Assembly (NCBI RefSeq): GCF_030503615.1
Contig: NZ_CP129963.1
Span: 3,162,001-3,226,000 of the forward strand
Source of the DNA: Sphingobacterium sp. BN32
GTDB lineage: Bacteria > Bacteroidota > Bacteroidia > Sphingobacteriales > Sphingobacteriaceae
Direction of reading: 5' to 3'
Length of the DNA: 64,000 bases
The position numbers and the translations under genes are program-made. Each line of letters starts with the position of its first letter. Within the stretch, counting starts at the first letter, position 1. This document shows positions 1 to 10,246 of this stretch, in pieces. The notes beneath the pieces are model-generated. The model saw only the letters and a program-made list of their open reading frames with translations. It made no database searches and was not told the origin of the DNA.

Positions 1-233
1 TAGTCGCCGCGCAAAACTTCGTTTCCTAGTCCTATACCTACAAAGGCGCGTTCGTCGAAGTTACGGCCGAAGATAAAGTGCAGGCTATAACCATTAAATG
101 TACCCTCGAAACCCGGATTGTTCACGCCGAGGCTTCCACCGCCTTGCAGTAAGGTATAATACTCGCGTTGGGCAAAGCTGTATGTAGAAAATAAAAGCAA
201 AAAGGTGCTGATCGTAAAAAGTCGCTTTAGCAT
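1..233 (-). CDS. Outer-membrane beta-barrel-type protein, N-terminal part (runs off the window)
   Basis: The reading frame starts at the ATG whose complement is at 231-233 and stays open to the window edge, giving about 77 residues. The first 22 residues form a signal peptide: a basic start (MLKR), a hydrophobic stretch rich in Phe and Leu, and an Ala-Gln cleavage region (SFAQ). What follows is rich in Gly, aromatic and alternating polar residues, as in small outer-membrane barrels of Bacteroidota. Only the N-terminus is visible, so no family can be assigned. It lies 7 bases downstream of the holA stop codon on the same strand and may be cotranscribed with it. Confidence 0.6.
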   Translation of the reverse strand, partial: MLKRLFTISTFLLLFSTYSFAQREYYTLLQGGGSLGVNNPGFEGTFNGYSLHFIFGRNFDERAFVGIGLGNEVLRGD

Positions 234-240
234 CGTATGG

Positions 241-1248
241 TTAGTTAAGTATCTTGTAGATTAGTTCGCTCATTAAATCGCCATGACTTGTCAGATGGCC
301 AACATTCATACCCTTCGATTTTAAGTCGTATTCTTTGATCAAATGGATGATATCAAACGTTTTACGTCGATTAAAGTTTCTCGCGGCATACTCATATTCT
401 TTCACGAAGAAAGGGTGCACACCTAAGGCTTTCGCTGCCGCCGCCGAATTCTTATCCGGCAAATAGTGATATTTAAGAATCTTCGTAAAGTAGGTACCTA
501 GCGAACCAATAACGACCGGTATAGGGTTAGATTTCGGATTGGACGCAAAATAGTTAACAATTTGAAACGCCTTGAGGGAGTTTCGCTTCGAAAGTGCCGT
601 ATTCAATTCGAACACATTGAAATCTTTACTGATACCAATATTACGCTCAATATCCGCCGGCCCTATCTCCTGCTCCGCCGATACGTTGAGCATCAGCTTC
701 TCGATTTCATTTGCCACCTTCGATAAATCAGTACCCAGGTAGTCGGCCATCATTGCCGCTGCTTGCGGATGAATTTTACGTCCGCTGGCAGTTAATTGCT
801 CGGAGATCCAACCAGCAACCTTATCATCGTAAAGTTTATTGGATTCCAACACAACCCCCACCTTATCCATTGCTTTATACGACTTCTTACGCTTATCAAA
901 CTTGCCGTATTTATGCGCGAAAACCAGTACCGTGCTTGGCGTAGGTTGTTCTAAATATTTTTGCAGCAGATCATCGTCCTTCCATTTCAAGTTCTGCGCC
1001 TCTTTCACGATAATGACTTGATAGTCGCTCATCATGGGGTAGCGCTTCGCCATACTGATTAAAGTGGAGAAGTCAGTTTCCTTACCATATACCACCGACT
1101 GGTCAAAACCTTTTTGCGCTTCTTCGAGCACCTGATGTTCAATAGCATCGGAAATTAAGTCGATGAAATAAGGCTCCTCACCATGTAATAAATAGATAGG
1201 GCTAAGCTTTTTCTTCTTGATGTCAGCTAAAATGGATTGGGTATTCAT
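241..1248 (-). CDS. holA: DNA polymerase III subunit delta
   Basis: This is the clamp-loader delta subunit, which opens the beta sliding clamp during replication. The 335-residue length fits HolA. The N-terminus has the family's LLHGEEPYFID segment (about residues 19-29), the degenerate AAA+ region that contacts the clamp. It is followed by the AAA+ lid and C-terminal helical collar, with a conserved KVANEIEKL stretch near residues 176-184. The ATG at 1248 begins MNTQSILADIKK, the usual N-terminal helix. A divergent HsdR-N-like gene lies upstream across a 186-base gap containing a palindromic repeat. The assignment rests on recognising these segments and is firm. Confidence 0.93.
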   Translation of the reverse strand: MNTQSILADIKKKKLSPIYLLHGEEPYFIDLISDAIEHQVLEEAQKGFDQSVVYGKETDFSTLISMAKRYPMMSDYQVIIVKEAQNLKWKDDDLLQKYLEQPTPSTVLVFAHKYGKFDKRKKSYKAMDKVGVVLESNKLYDDKVAGWISEQLTASGRKIHPQAAAMMADYLGTDLSKVANEIEKLMLNVSAEQEIGPADIERNIGISKDFNVFELNTALSKRNSLKAFQIVNYFASNPKSNPIPVVIGSLGTYFTKILKYHYLPDKNSAAAAKALGVHPFFVKEYEYAARNFNRRKTFDIIHLIKEYDLKSKGMNVGHLTSHGDLMSELIYKILN

Positions 1249-1304
1249 GTCCCACGAAATTACGAAAAATCTTTTAGCATTCCGCGTCGAGAATGCGATA
1301 GATG

Positions 1305-1393
1305 AAACCCAATGTACAACCCAATCAATCCCCTTTGGGAGCGGGTTTGATTGGGTTATACATTGGGTTTACAAGGGTTTTGAAAGGGAAGTG
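1305..1393. repeat. Palindromic intergenic repeat, family D copy 1
   Basis: The arms read AAACCCAATGTAcAACCCAATC at 1305 onward and the inverse ending at 1370, so the segment could fold into a long hairpin. It is followed by an AAGGG...GAAAGGGAAGTG tail. Related sequences occur at 27384-27464 and 52951-53032. It lies in the divergent gap between holA and the HsdR-N-like gene. Confidence 0.7.
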
Positions 1394-1423
1394 TCTCATA
1401 GAAGTTTTATGCTAAATATTTCG

Positions 1424-1431
1424 TAATTTTG
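1424..1431 (+). promoter_or_regulatory. -7 promoter motif (TAATTTTG)
   Basis: This matches the Bacteroidota -7 consensus TAnnTTTG. It ends only 3 bases before the ATG of the HsdR-N-like gene, so if active it would give a nearly leaderless transcript. No clear TTG -33 element is seen at the usual distance. Confidence 0.35.
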
Positions 1432-1434
1432 TAA

Positions 1435-1896
1435 ATGTTTAGGCCAGTCCCACTGAATTTACCTCCCTTTCCAGCAAAAATAATAAAGAAAGCCAATCAG
1501 TATTTTATTTTTGATGAGCTTCGGAAAAAGCATTTAATGCTAACGCCAGAGGAATGGGTAAGGCAACATTGGGTTCATCACCTGCACAAAGAGAAAGGTT
1601 ACCCGCTGTCCTTAATGAAGATTGAAGGAGGATTGCTGCTCAACAGTTTACAAAAACGCAGTGATCTTGTGATCTACAATACTTCAGGCGAGCGTATTCT
1701 TTTGGCAGAGTTTAAGGCGCCGACTGTCAAAATTACCGAAAACACCTTTCGACAAATCGCGAATTACAATACAATTTATAAAATTCCGCTGCTTTTAGTC
1801 AGTAATGGACTTGAGCACCATTATTGTAGTATAGATTTCGATCATGGGAATTTCACATTTCTGGCGGATTTACCAACATTCGCCCATGAGCAATAG
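1435..1896 (+). CDS. Solitary type I restriction HsdR N-terminal-like nuclease domain protein
   Basis: The 153-residue protein consists almost entirely of an HsdR_N-like PD-(D/E)xK nuclease fold. Visible residues are Glu64, Asp77 in RSDLVIY, the E-x-K pair Glu92/Lys94 in LLAEFKAP, and a QxxxY motif at Gln107/Tyr111 as found in type I restriction motor subunits. The helicase motor, methylase and specificity subunits are all absent, so this is not a working restriction system. Small proteins of this type are common beside holA in Bacteroidota; their function is unknown to me, with DNA repair or nuclease activity being a guess. It precedes clpP by 53 bases. The ATG at 1435 is the only start that keeps the full domain. 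Confidence 0.75.
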   Translation: MFRPVPLNLPPFPAKIIKKANQYFIFDELRKKHLMLTPEEWVRQHWVHHLHKEKGYPLSLMKIEGGLLLNSLQKRSDLVIYNTSGERILLAEFKAPTVKITENTFRQIANYNTIYKIPLLLVSNGLEHHYCSIDFDHGNFTFLADLPTFAHEQ

Positions 1897-1949
1897 GAGA
1901 ATTTAAAATAAGTATTATATTAGTAAGTCAAAATTAGAAGGAACAAAAC

Positions 1950-2648
1950 ATGGATATCAATAAAGACGAATTCAGAAAATACGCGATTAAGCACCATAGA
2001 ATTGGAAGTCAACACGTTGATGGCTATATTTCTCGCTTACAGCAACAAATTCCATCCAACCTTACGCCGTACATTATCGAGGAGCGTCAATTGAACGTTG
2101 CACAGATGGATGTGTTCTCGCGTTTGATGATGGACCGCATCATCTTTTTGGGTGATGGTATCAATGATCAAGTAGCAAACATCGTACAGGCACAGTTATT
2201 GTTCTTACAATCTACTGATGCTCAGCGTGATATTCAGATTTACATCAACTCTCCAGGTGGTAGTGTGTATGCAGGTTTAGGTATCTACGATACGATGCAG
2301 TATATTTCGCCAGATGTTGCGACAATCTGTACAGGTATGGCCGCATCAATGGGTGCTGTATTATTAGTAGCTGGAGCAAAAGGGAAGCGTGCAGCATTAA
2401 GACACTCGCGCGTGATGATTCACCAACCGTCGGGTGGTGCACAAGGTGTTGCTTCAGATATGGAGATCAACCTTCGTGAAATGTTGAAATTGAAAGAGGA
2501 ATTGTACACGATTATCGCTGAGCACTCTGGCCAGACTTATGACTGGGTAGAGAAATCATCAGATCGTGATTATTGGATGCGTGCTGCGGAGGCCAAAGAA
2601 TTTGGTATGATCGACGAAGTATTGCTTCCTAAAAAGGAAACAAAATAA
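1950..2648 (+). CDS. clpP: ATP-dependent Clp protease proteolytic subunit
   Basis: This is the serine-protease barrel subunit that degrades substrates unfolded by ClpX or ClpA. The catalytic triad is visible as Ser133 in GMAASMGAV, His158 in MIHQPSGG and Asp207 in DRDYWM. The [16 protein letters not shown] segment (residues 101-116) forms the oxyanion strand and head region. At 232 residues it is longer than the E. coli protein because of an N-terminal extension of about 35 residues, common in Bacteroidota, which may be a propeptide. clpX follows 5 bases downstream, so the two are clearly cotranscribed. Confidence 0.96.
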   Translation: MDINKDEFRKYAIKHHRIGSQHVDGYISRLQQQIPSNLTPYIIEERQLNVAQMDVFSRLMMDRIIFLGDGINDQVANIVQAQLLFLQSTDAQRDIQIYINSPGGSVYAGLGIYDTMQYISPDVATICTGMAASMGAVLLVAGAKGKRAALRHSRVMIHQPSGGAQGVASDMEINLREMLKLKEELYTIIAEHSGQTYDWVEKSSDRDYWMRAAEAKEFGMIDEVLLPKKETK

Positions 2649-2653
2649 AGAAA

Positions 2654-3904
2654 ATGAGTAAATCGAACAGTAGAGACATCCATTGCTCTTTTTGTGGCAT
2701 CAGTAAGAATGAAGCCCAAATGCTTATTGCAGGCGATGGTGCCCACATCTGTGACAGATGTGTTCAACAAGCTGGAGAGATTTTGGCGGAGGAATTAAAG
2801 CAGAGAAAGAACAAGTCTTTACAGACGACTTTGAAGCTTATTCGTCCTAAAGAAATCAAAGAACATCTAGATCAATATGTTATTGGTCAGGATGATGCTA
2901 AGAAAGTAATTTCTGTGGCGGTTTACAATCACTACAAACGTTTAAATCAACGTGTTGACAATGATGAGACGGAGATTGAAAAATCAAACTTGATTATCGT
3001 TGGCGAGACGGGTACTGGGAAGACCTTATTGGCGAAAACCGTTGCCAAGATTCTAAATGTTCCGTTTTGTATTGTAGACGCAACTGTACTAACTGAAGCA
3101 GGCTATGTGGGTGAGGATGTGGAGAGTATTTTGACGCGTTTGTTGCAGGCAGCGGATTACGATGTCGCAGCGGCAGAGCGTGGTATCATCTACATTGATG
3201 AGATTGATAAGATTGCCAGAAAGAGCGATAACCCTTCAATTACCAGAGATGTGTCAGGAGAAGGTGTTCAGCAAGCTTTATTGAAAATCTTAGAAGGCAC
3301 GAATGTCAATGTTCCACCGCAGGGCGGTAGAAAGCACCCCGATCAAAAAATGATTACGGTAAACACGAATAATATCCTGTTTATTTGTGGTGGTGCATTT
3401 GATGGTATTCAAAAGAAGATTGCTAACCGATTGCGCACGCAAACTGTTGGTTACAAAATGAACGATGAGGAACAAGAGATCGATTTAAATAATCTTTACA
3501 AGTACATCACTCCTCAGGATTTGAAAAACTTCGGTTTGATCCCTGAGTTGATTGGTCGTCTACCGGTATTGACACACTTAAATCCATTGGATAAGGAAAC
3601 CTTATTGAGCATTTTGACCGAGCCTAAGAATGCGTTGGTTAAACAATACAAGAAGCTTTTTGAATATGAGGGTGTTAACCTGAAATTCGATAAGGCGGTA
3701 TATGATTTTATCGTTGATAAAGCTTGGGAATTTAAATTAGGAGCTCGTGGTCTTCGAAGCATTTGTGAAGCAATTATGCTTGATGCGATGTTCGAGATAC
3801 CGACCAGCAAGGAGCAAAGCAACGAGAAGGACTTGCACATTACGTTGGACTACGCGAAGAATAAGTTCGCAAAGACGGATTTCAAGAAGCTTCAGGTTGC
3901 ATAA
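2654..3904 (+). CDS. clpX: ATP-dependent Clp protease ATP-binding subunit ClpX
   Basis: This is the AAA+ unfoldase that feeds proteins into ClpP. The N-terminus has a four-cysteine zinc finger (CSFCG...CDRC, residues about 11-36) that recruits adaptors and dimerises. The AAA+ module shows Walker A GETGTGKT, Walker [10 protein letters not shown], the sensor and pore segments (GYVGEDVE), and the C-terminal small domain. The length of 416 residues is typical. It sits directly behind clpP and is followed by a hairpin terminator at 3913-3938. Confidence 0.97.
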   Translation: MSKSNSRDIHCSFCGISKNEAQMLIAGDGAHICDRCVQQAGEILAEELKQRKNKSLQTTLKLIRPKEIKEHLDQYVIGQDDAKKVISVAVYNHYKRLNQRVDNDETEIEKSNLIIVGETGTGKTLLAKTVAKILNVPFCIVDATVLTEAGYVGEDVESILTRLLQAADYDVAAAERGIIYIDEIDKIARKSDNPSITRDVSGEGVQQALLKILEGTNVNVPPQGGRKHPDQKMITVNTNNILFICGGAFDGIQKKIANRLRTQTVGYKMNDEEQEIDLNNLYKYITPQDLKNFGLIPELIGRLPVLTHLNPLDKETLLSILTEPKNALVKQYKKLFEYEGVNLKFDKAVYDFIVDKAWEFKLGARGLRSICEAIMLDAMFEIPTSKEQSNEKDLHITLDYAKNKFAKTDFKKLQVA

Positions 3905-3912
3905 GAATTTAA

Positions 3913-3938
3913 CCCTCGCCCATCGGCGGGGGTTTTTT
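3913..3938 (+). terminator. Intrinsic terminator after clpX
   Basis: An 8-bp stem (CCCTCGCC / GGCGGGGG with one T-G wobble) and a four-base loop are followed by six T residues. Confidence 0.85.
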
Positions 3939-3970
3939 ATAAAATGTAAAATTTAAAGAAAGGAATAAAT

Positions 3971-4792
3971 ATGACAAAAAAGAATGTAAAGGAAGTAGAT
4001 TCACCTGTAAAAGCAGGTTTAAAGACAAAAGAGGATATTGTTAACAATTGGTTACCGAGATATACCGGCCGGCCGCTGGATGAGTTTGGCGAATATATTT
4101 TGTTAACAAATTTCTCGAACTATGTGAAGTTGTTTTCGCAAATGCACGACGACGCCCCGATTATGGGCGAAGACAAGCCAATGCAAAGTTGTACGGCTGA
4201 AGGCATCACGATCATCAATTTCGGAATGGGGAGTCCGATGGCGGCGACGATTATGGACCTCCTATCGGCCATTGCGCCAAAAGCGGTGTTGTTCCTTGGA
4301 AAAACCGGCGGTTTGAAAAAGAAAATCGGTGTTGGCGAGTTGATCCTACCGATTGCTGCCATTCGTGGAGAAGGAACCTCGAATGATTATTTCCCTTCCG
4401 AGGTGCCCTCGCTACCGGCCTTCGCTTTGCAAAAAGCAATTTCAACGACCATTCGTGATCATTCCAGGGACTATTGGACAGGAACGGTTTATACGACCAA
4501 CCGACGCGTTTGGGAGCATGATAAAAACTTTAAGAAGTATCTGAAAACCATCCGTGCAATGGCGGTGGATATGGAAACTGCAACCATCTTTAGTGTTGGT
4601 TTCGCAAATAAGATTCCGACTGGCGCATTATTGCTCGTCTCGGACCAGCCAATGATTCCTGAGGGCGTAAAGACTGAGGTGTCGGATGTGTCTGTTACGA
4701 AGTCTTATGTGGAGCAGCATTTGAAAATTGGGATCGATGCATTGAGTCAATTGAAAAATAACGGCTTAACGGTGAAACATTTGAAGTTCTAA
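3971..4792 (+). CDS. amn: AMP nucleosidase (PNP/UDP phosphorylase superfamily)
   Basis: The protein of 273 residues belongs to the nucleoside phosphorylase fold and matches the short Bacteroidota AMP nucleosidases, which hydrolyse AMP to adenine and ribose 5-phosphate. Supporting segments are the Gly-rich LFLGKTGGLKKKIGVGEL, the acidic loop in IRGEGTSNDYFP, and the MAVDMETATIFSVG segment, whose VDMET binds the ribose hydroxyls in this superfamily. It stands alone between the clpX terminator and the cystathionine beta-synthase gene. A short related phosphorylase cannot be excluded from sequence reading alone. Confidence 0.85.
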   Translation: MTKKNVKEVDSPVKAGLKTKEDIVNNWLPRYTGRPLDEFGEYILLTNFSNYVKLFSQMHDDAPIMGEDKPMQSCTAEGITIINFGMGSPMAATIMDLLSAIAPKAVLFLGKTGGLKKKIGVGELILPIAAIRGEGTSNDYFPSEVPSLPAFALQKAISTTIRDHSRDYWTGTVYTTNRRVWEHDKNFKKYLKTIRAMAVDMETATIFSVGFANKIPTGALLLVSDQPMIPEGVKTEVSDVSVTKSYVEQHLKIGIDALSQLKNNGLTVKHLKF

Positions 4793-4800
4793 AATTTGGC

Positions 4801-4808
4801 TACCTTTG
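4801..4808 (+). promoter_or_regulatory. -7 promoter motif (TACCTTTG) for cystathionine beta-synthase
   Basis: It is an exact TAnnTTTG match with TTTG at 4780-4783, 17 bases upstream, as a plausible -33 element. The motif lies 32 bases before the ATG at 4841 and overlaps the in-frame TTG at 4796, which argues against that TTG as the start. Confidence 0.6.
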
Positions 4809-4840
4809 TGGAAGAAAACAAACAGCACAAACTTTCACCT

Positions 4841-6205
4841 ATGTGGTACAACAACATCTTAGAAACCATTGGGAACACCCCTTTGGTTAAACTAAACAAA
4901 GTTACCAAACCCCTAAAAGGAACCATACTAGCGAAGATAGAGACGACCAATCCCGGGAACTCGATCAAAGATAGAATGGCCTTAAAAATGATTGAGGATG
5001 CCGAGCAGGCAGGCCTATTAAAACCCGGAGGTACCATAATCGAGGGTACTTCGGGTAATACCGGGATGGGATTGGCAATGGCAGCCGTAGTAAAAGGCTA
5101 TCGTTGTATCTTCACCACGACCGACAAACAATCCAAAGAGAAAATAGATGCCTTACGCGCTTTTGGTGCGGAGGTTATCGTATGTCCGACGAACGTTGAT
5201 CCGGAGGATCCTCGCTCCTATTATTCGGTTTCCAGCCGTTTAGAAAAGGAAGTACCAAACGCGTGGAAGGCGAATCAGTATGATAACCTTTCGAATACGC
5301 AAGCACATTACGAACAAACCGGCCCGGAGATTTGGGAGCAGACCGAAGGAAAGATTACGCACCTTGTTGTAGGTGTGGGTACCGGTGGAACCATCTCGGG
5401 TACCGCGAAATACCTTCGCGAGAAAAATCCGAATATTAAAGTCTGGGGAATCGACACCTATGGTTCCATCTTCAAGAAATACAAGGAAACCGGCATTTTC
5501 GATAAGAATGAGATCTATCCCTACATCACGGAGGGCATTGGTGAGGATTTTCTCCCTCAGAATGTCAACTTTGACCTGATCGACCTGTTCGAAAAAGTAA
5601 CAGATAAGGATGCAGCCTTGATGACGAGGGAATTAGCACGCAAGGAAGGTATCTTTGCGGGCAACTCGGCGGGTGCAGCCGTTGCCGGCTTGTTACAATT
5701 AGGCGCAGAACTGAAAGACGAGGATGTCGTTGTTGTGATTTTCCATGACCATGGCTCACGCTATATGGGCAAGATGTATAATGAGGATTGGCTTCGTGAG
5801 CGTGGTTTCCTGAAGGATGAGAAACTCACGGCGAAATCCATTCTGAAGAAACGTGCCAATCAAGACATTATAACCGTCGATGTTAAACAGTCGGTTCTTG
5901 AAACTTTCAACGTCATGAAGTCGTTAAATATTTCTCAAATACCACTGACCCAACAGGGTATGGTCGTGGGCAAAGTAACAGAAGCCGATATCTTGAATGC
6001 GCTGTTGGATAATCCATCGCTCAAATCGGCCGAAGTTGAAACAATTGCTTCGAAACCATTCCCATTTGTGGATCTAAATATGTCAATTGATAAGATCTCC
6101 ACTTTAATCGACAAGGATACACAGGCGGTATTGGTGGAAGATGAACTGGGAAGGATAAATATCATTACGCAATACGATATAATTAACGCTATTTCTGAGG
6201 TATAG
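4841..6205 (+). CDS. Cystathionine beta-synthase with C-terminal CBS pair
   Basis: This PLP enzyme condenses serine (or O-acetylserine) with homocysteine or sulfide in transsulfuration. The catalytic domain starts IGNTPLVKLNK. The PLP lysine is Lys43 in NSIKDRMA, and the phosphate loop is VGTGGTISGT. Two CBS motifs fill the C-terminal 110 residues or so and are probably regulatory. The length from the ATG at 4841 is 454 residues. The frame is open back to a TTG at 4796, but that codon lies in the promoter motif and the residues added are not conserved-looking. A cysteine synthase role cannot be excluded, although the CBS pair favours cystathionine beta-synthase. Confidence 0.88.
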   Translation: MWYNNILETIGNTPLVKLNKVTKPLKGTILAKIETTNPGNSIKDRMALKMIEDAEQAGLLKPGGTIIEGTSGNTGMGLAMAAVVKGYRCIFTTTDKQSKEKIDALRAFGAEVIVCPTNVDPEDPRSYYSVSSRLEKEVPNAWKANQYDNLSNTQAHYEQTGPEIWEQTEGKITHLVVGVGTGGTISGTAKYLREKNPNIKVWGIDTYGSIFKKYKETGIFDKNEIYPYITEGIGEDFLPQNVNFDLIDLFEKVTDKDAALMTRELARKEGIFAGNSAGAAVAGLLQLGAELKDEDVVVVIFHDHGSRYMGKMYNEDWLRERGFLKDEKLTAKSILKKRANQDIITVDVKQSVLETFNVMKSLNISQIPLTQQGMVVGKVTEADILNALLDNPSLKSAEVETIASKPFPFVDLNMSIDKISTLIDKDTQAVLVEDELGRINIITQYDIINAISEV

Positions 6206-6250
6206 TTTTCCTATATTTTTCGTTATCTTTAATAAGATGGCTTAAAAATA

Positions 6251-6955
6251 ATGGAAAGAAACAATACTTTAAAAAGAATTGAATATTGGATAAAAGCTAG
6301 GTTAGGAAAAATATCCTTTATAGATATAGAAGAAAAGCGGGATAAACAATGGTACGGCAATGGCTACGGTGGATTTTATGTGGATCCGAGCCTAGTTCCG
6401 GAAAATGCCATTGTTTATTCTTTTGGTATTGGTGAAGACATTTCTTTCGACCGCGATATCATCAAAAAGCATGGAGCGCAAGTATTTGGCTTCGACCCTA
6501 CCCCCAAGTCCATCAACTGGATTGCCAAACAGGAATTACCTGCAAATTTTCACTTCCACCCCTTCGGCATTGGCGAAAAGACTGGAATCGTTACTTTCCA
6601 TCTACCTAAAAATCAGGATCATGTTTCGGGCTCCGTATATGAGCACAAGCTCGTGGATGAGACGAACGCCGTAGACGTTCTTTTAAAAGAGTTTAAAGAG
6701 ATTGTTCAGGAAAATGGGCATACGGCTATCGATGTGCTAAAAATGGATATAGAAGGCTCTGAATATGCGGTAATGGAAGGAATACTAAACAGTGGGATTG
6801 CAATCAAGCAGATTCTAGTGGAAACCCACGAACGTTTCTTTACAGACGGCAAAGCCAAGGGCGATCTATTCTTTAAGCAGCTCTATCAAAAGGGTTATCG
6901 CATCTTTGCGATCTCAGATACCTATCAGGAAATTTCTTTAGTGAAAGCAAAATAA
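6251..6955 (+). CDS. FkbM family methyltransferase
   Basis: This is a SAM-dependent methyltransferase of the FkbM type, 234 residues. The family features are an N-terminal VYSFGIGEDISFD region as the SAM-binding glycine loop, FGFDPTPKS as the acidic strand end binding the ribose, and the signature IDVLKMDIEGSEYAVMEG. Members methylate hydroxyls on sugars, lipids or natural products; the substrate here is unknown. The gene stands alone, 45 bases after the cystathionine beta-synthase gene, and ends in a shared bidirectional terminator. Confidence 0.85.
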   Translation: MERNNTLKRIEYWIKARLGKISFIDIEEKRDKQWYGNGYGGFYVDPSLVPENAIVYSFGIGEDISFDRDIIKKHGAQVFGFDPTPKSINWIAKQELPANFHFHPFGIGEKTGIVTFHLPKNQDHVSGSVYEHKLVDETNAVDVLLKEFKEIVQENGHTAIDVLKMDIEGSEYAVMEGILNSGIAIKQILVETHERFFTDGKAKGDLFFKQLYQKGYRIFAISDTYQEISLVKAK

Positions 6956-6990
6956 TAAAGCCGTCTTTGTTGACGGCTTTATTTTATTTT
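6955..6990. terminator. Bidirectional terminator between fkbM-type gene and divIC-like gene
   Basis: An 11-bp perfect stem (ATAAAGCCGTC / GACGGCTTTAT) with a six-base loop is followed by a T-rich run on the plus strand and, read on the other strand, by another T-rich run. It lies between convergent genes. Confidence 0.85.
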
Positions 6991-7286
6991 TTGGCAGGTT
7001 CTACTTCTGTAACGATGTAGACGTCTTCATGATCTTTTTTCATCTTATATTTTTCGCGCGCAATTCTTTGTATTTCGCTCGGGTTGTATTGAACATCTTT
7101 AATGGAATTTTCGATGTTCTCAATCTCTGCCGTATAATAGGCTTTCTCTTCCTCAAGCTTTGTCTTTTCCTGCTGGAAGCTGTATTGCGTTGCAAAATCA
7201 TACCGATCAAAGAATACCATCCATACGACAAAGGCAACCCCTGCGATAAGGTATTTATTTCGAATAGTATTGATAAAGCGTTCCAT
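6984..7286 (-). CDS. Septum formation initiator family protein (DivIC/FtsB-like)
   Basis: This is a small bitopic division protein of 100 residues. It has a short cytoplasmic N-terminus, one transmembrane helix at about residues 13-28 (YLIAGVAFVVWMVFF), and a coiled coil rich in Glu, Lys and Gln (about 36-66). The family's C-terminal segment NPSEIQRIAREKYKMKKDHEDVY follows in shorter form. FtsB/DivIC proteins link early and late divisome components through FtsL and FtsQ. It lies downstream of enolase on the same strand, as in many Bacteroidota. A terminator separates the two, so cotranscription may be partial. Confidence 0.85.
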   Translation of the reverse strand: MERFINTIRNKYLIAGVAFVVWMVFFDRYDFATQYSFQQEKTKLEEEKAYYTAEIENIENSIKDVQYNPSEIQRIAREKYKMKKDHEDVYIVTEVEPAKK

Positions 7287-7378
7287 AGAATTGAATTGTT
7301 AAGCTAAAACCTCGATAAAGATAGTTATTTTCCCGGGAAGATTACAAATGGGAATTTTGAAGAAAATATAGGGAAATA

Positions 7379-7406
7379 AAAAAGGGAACCTTGCGGTTCC
7401 CTTTTT
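7379..7406 (-). terminator. Intrinsic terminator after enolase
   Basis: A 12-bp stem (AAAAAGGGAACC / GGTTCCCTTTTT) with a TTGC loop; on the minus strand it ends in a run of T residues right after the enolase stop codon. Confidence 0.85.
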
Positions 7407-7414
7407 GAATTTGA

Positions 7415-9056
<1,642 letters not shown>

Positions 9057-10157
9057 TTATGCTTTGATCATGGCAACGAAGTCGTCGAACAAGTAACGTG
9101 AATCGTGTGGACCTGGAGATGATTCTGGGTGATACTGAACCGAGAATGCTTTCTTGCCTTTCACACGGATACCTTCGATCGAATTGTCGTTTAAGTTGAT
9201 GTGTGTAATTTCTACTTTGTCTGAGTTTTTGATATCTTCCGCTACCACACCGAAACCATGGTTCTGTGATGTGATTTCACATTTGTTAGCAATGATATTT
9301 TTTACCGGGTGATTGATACCGCGGTGACCATTGTGCATCTTGCTCGTACGAATATCATTTGCCAACGCCAGGATTTGATGTCCTAAACAGATACCGAACA
9401 TTGGTTTATCTGCTGCTAAGATATCTTTGACTGTTTGGATCGCGTAGTCCATTGCTGCCGGGTCGCCAGGACCATTCGAGATGAAGTACCCATCAGGATT
9501 CCATTCTTCCATCTCCGCAAATGTTGTTTTCGCCGGGAATACCTTCGCATATACCTGACGAGAATCGAAGTTGCGCAGGATATTCTTCTTAATACCTAAG
9601 TCTAGTACCGCAATGCGTGTTGGAGCAGACTCTTCACCGTAGAAATAAGGTTCTGTTGTAGATACTTTAGAAGATAACTCTAGTCCGTCCATCGATGGCA
9701 CCTTTGCTAGTTCTGCTTTCAGCGACTCTTCATCAAGATTTTCGGATGAGATAATAGCGTTCATTGCACCTTTGCTACGGATGTGGCGTACTAATGAGCG
9801 AGTGTCAATATCCGAGATACCTACTAAGTTGCCGTCTTGAAAATAGTTTTGAATGGATTCATCGGCCATCTTGCGGCTATAGTTGATATTGTAATTCTTA
9901 CAAACTAAACCTGCAATCTGAATCTTATTCGATTCCGCATCCTCTTCGTCGATACCGTAGTTTCCGATATGTGCATTGGTTGTAACCATAATTTGCGCAT
10001 AGTACGAAGGATCGGTAAAGATTTCTTGGTAACCCGTCGTTCCGGTGTTGAAACAGATCTCTCCCGTCGTGGTACCAATTTTACCTGCTGCTTTTCCATG
10101 AAAAACAGTTCCATCCTCAAGGACTAAAATTGCTGGCAATTTGCTGTAGTTGGTCAT
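9057..10157 (-). CDS. carA: Carbamoyl-phosphate synthase small subunit
   Basis: This glutamine amidotransferase subunit supplies ammonia to CarB for carbamoyl phosphate, used in pyrimidine and arginine synthesis. The length of 366 residues is normal. The N-terminal CarA domain (LVLEDGTVFHGK, then FNTGTTGYQEIFTDPSY) is followed by the class I glutaminase domain with nucleophile Cys257 in FGICLGHQ and His343/Glu345 in QYHPESSPG. carB is not in the window next to it. Upstream is a leader with a promoter, a short reading frame and an internal terminator hairpin, suggesting attenuation control. Confidence 0.96.
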   Translation of the reverse strand: MTNYSKLPAILVLEDGTVFHGKAAGKIGTTTGEICFNTGTTGYQEIFTDPSYYAQIMVTTNAHIGNYGIDEEDAESNKIQIAGLVCKNYNINYSRKMADESIQNYFQDGNLVGISDIDTRSLVRHIRSKGAMNAIISSENLDEESLKAELAKVPSMDGLELSSKVSTTEPYFYGEESAPTRIAVLDLGIKKNILRNFDSRQVYAKVFPAKTTFAEMEEWNPDGYFISNGPGDPAAMDYAIQTVKDILAADKPMFGICLGHQILALANDIRTSKMHNGHRGINHPVKNIIANKCEITSQNHGFGVVAEDIKNSDKVEITHINLNDNSIEGIRVKGKKAFSVQYHPESSPGPHDSRYLFDDFVAMIKA

Positions 10158-10214
10158 TCTTATTTCGAGTTAAATTAATTCATTCCTTTGTGAAACCATT
10201 TTCCCGCCCGAGCA

Positions 10215-10235
10215 CAAAAAAAGCCCAAACGGGCT
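10215..10235 (-). terminator. Putative attenuator terminator in the carA leader
   Basis: On the minus strand the hairpin AGCCC-GTTT-GGGCT is followed by seven T residues, 58 bases upstream of the carA ATG and downstream of the carA promoter motif. It would stop transcription before carA unless it is disrupted, as in attenuators. Confidence 0.6.
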
Positions 10236-10246
10236 ATTATATCAAT

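Noticed and set aside
1435..1896. Remnant of a type I restriction-modification system
   Set aside because: No hsdM, hsdS or motor sequence lies nearby, and the protein is complete in itself with intact nuclease residues.
4120..4445. Antisense open frames within the AMP nucleosidase gene
   Set aside because: They are shadows of a well-supported coding frame and show no domain of their own.
4796..4840. TTG start extending cystathionine beta-synthase by 15 codons
   Set aside because: The extension overlaps an exact -7 promoter motif at 4801-4808, and the ATG at 4841 gives the normal N-terminus.
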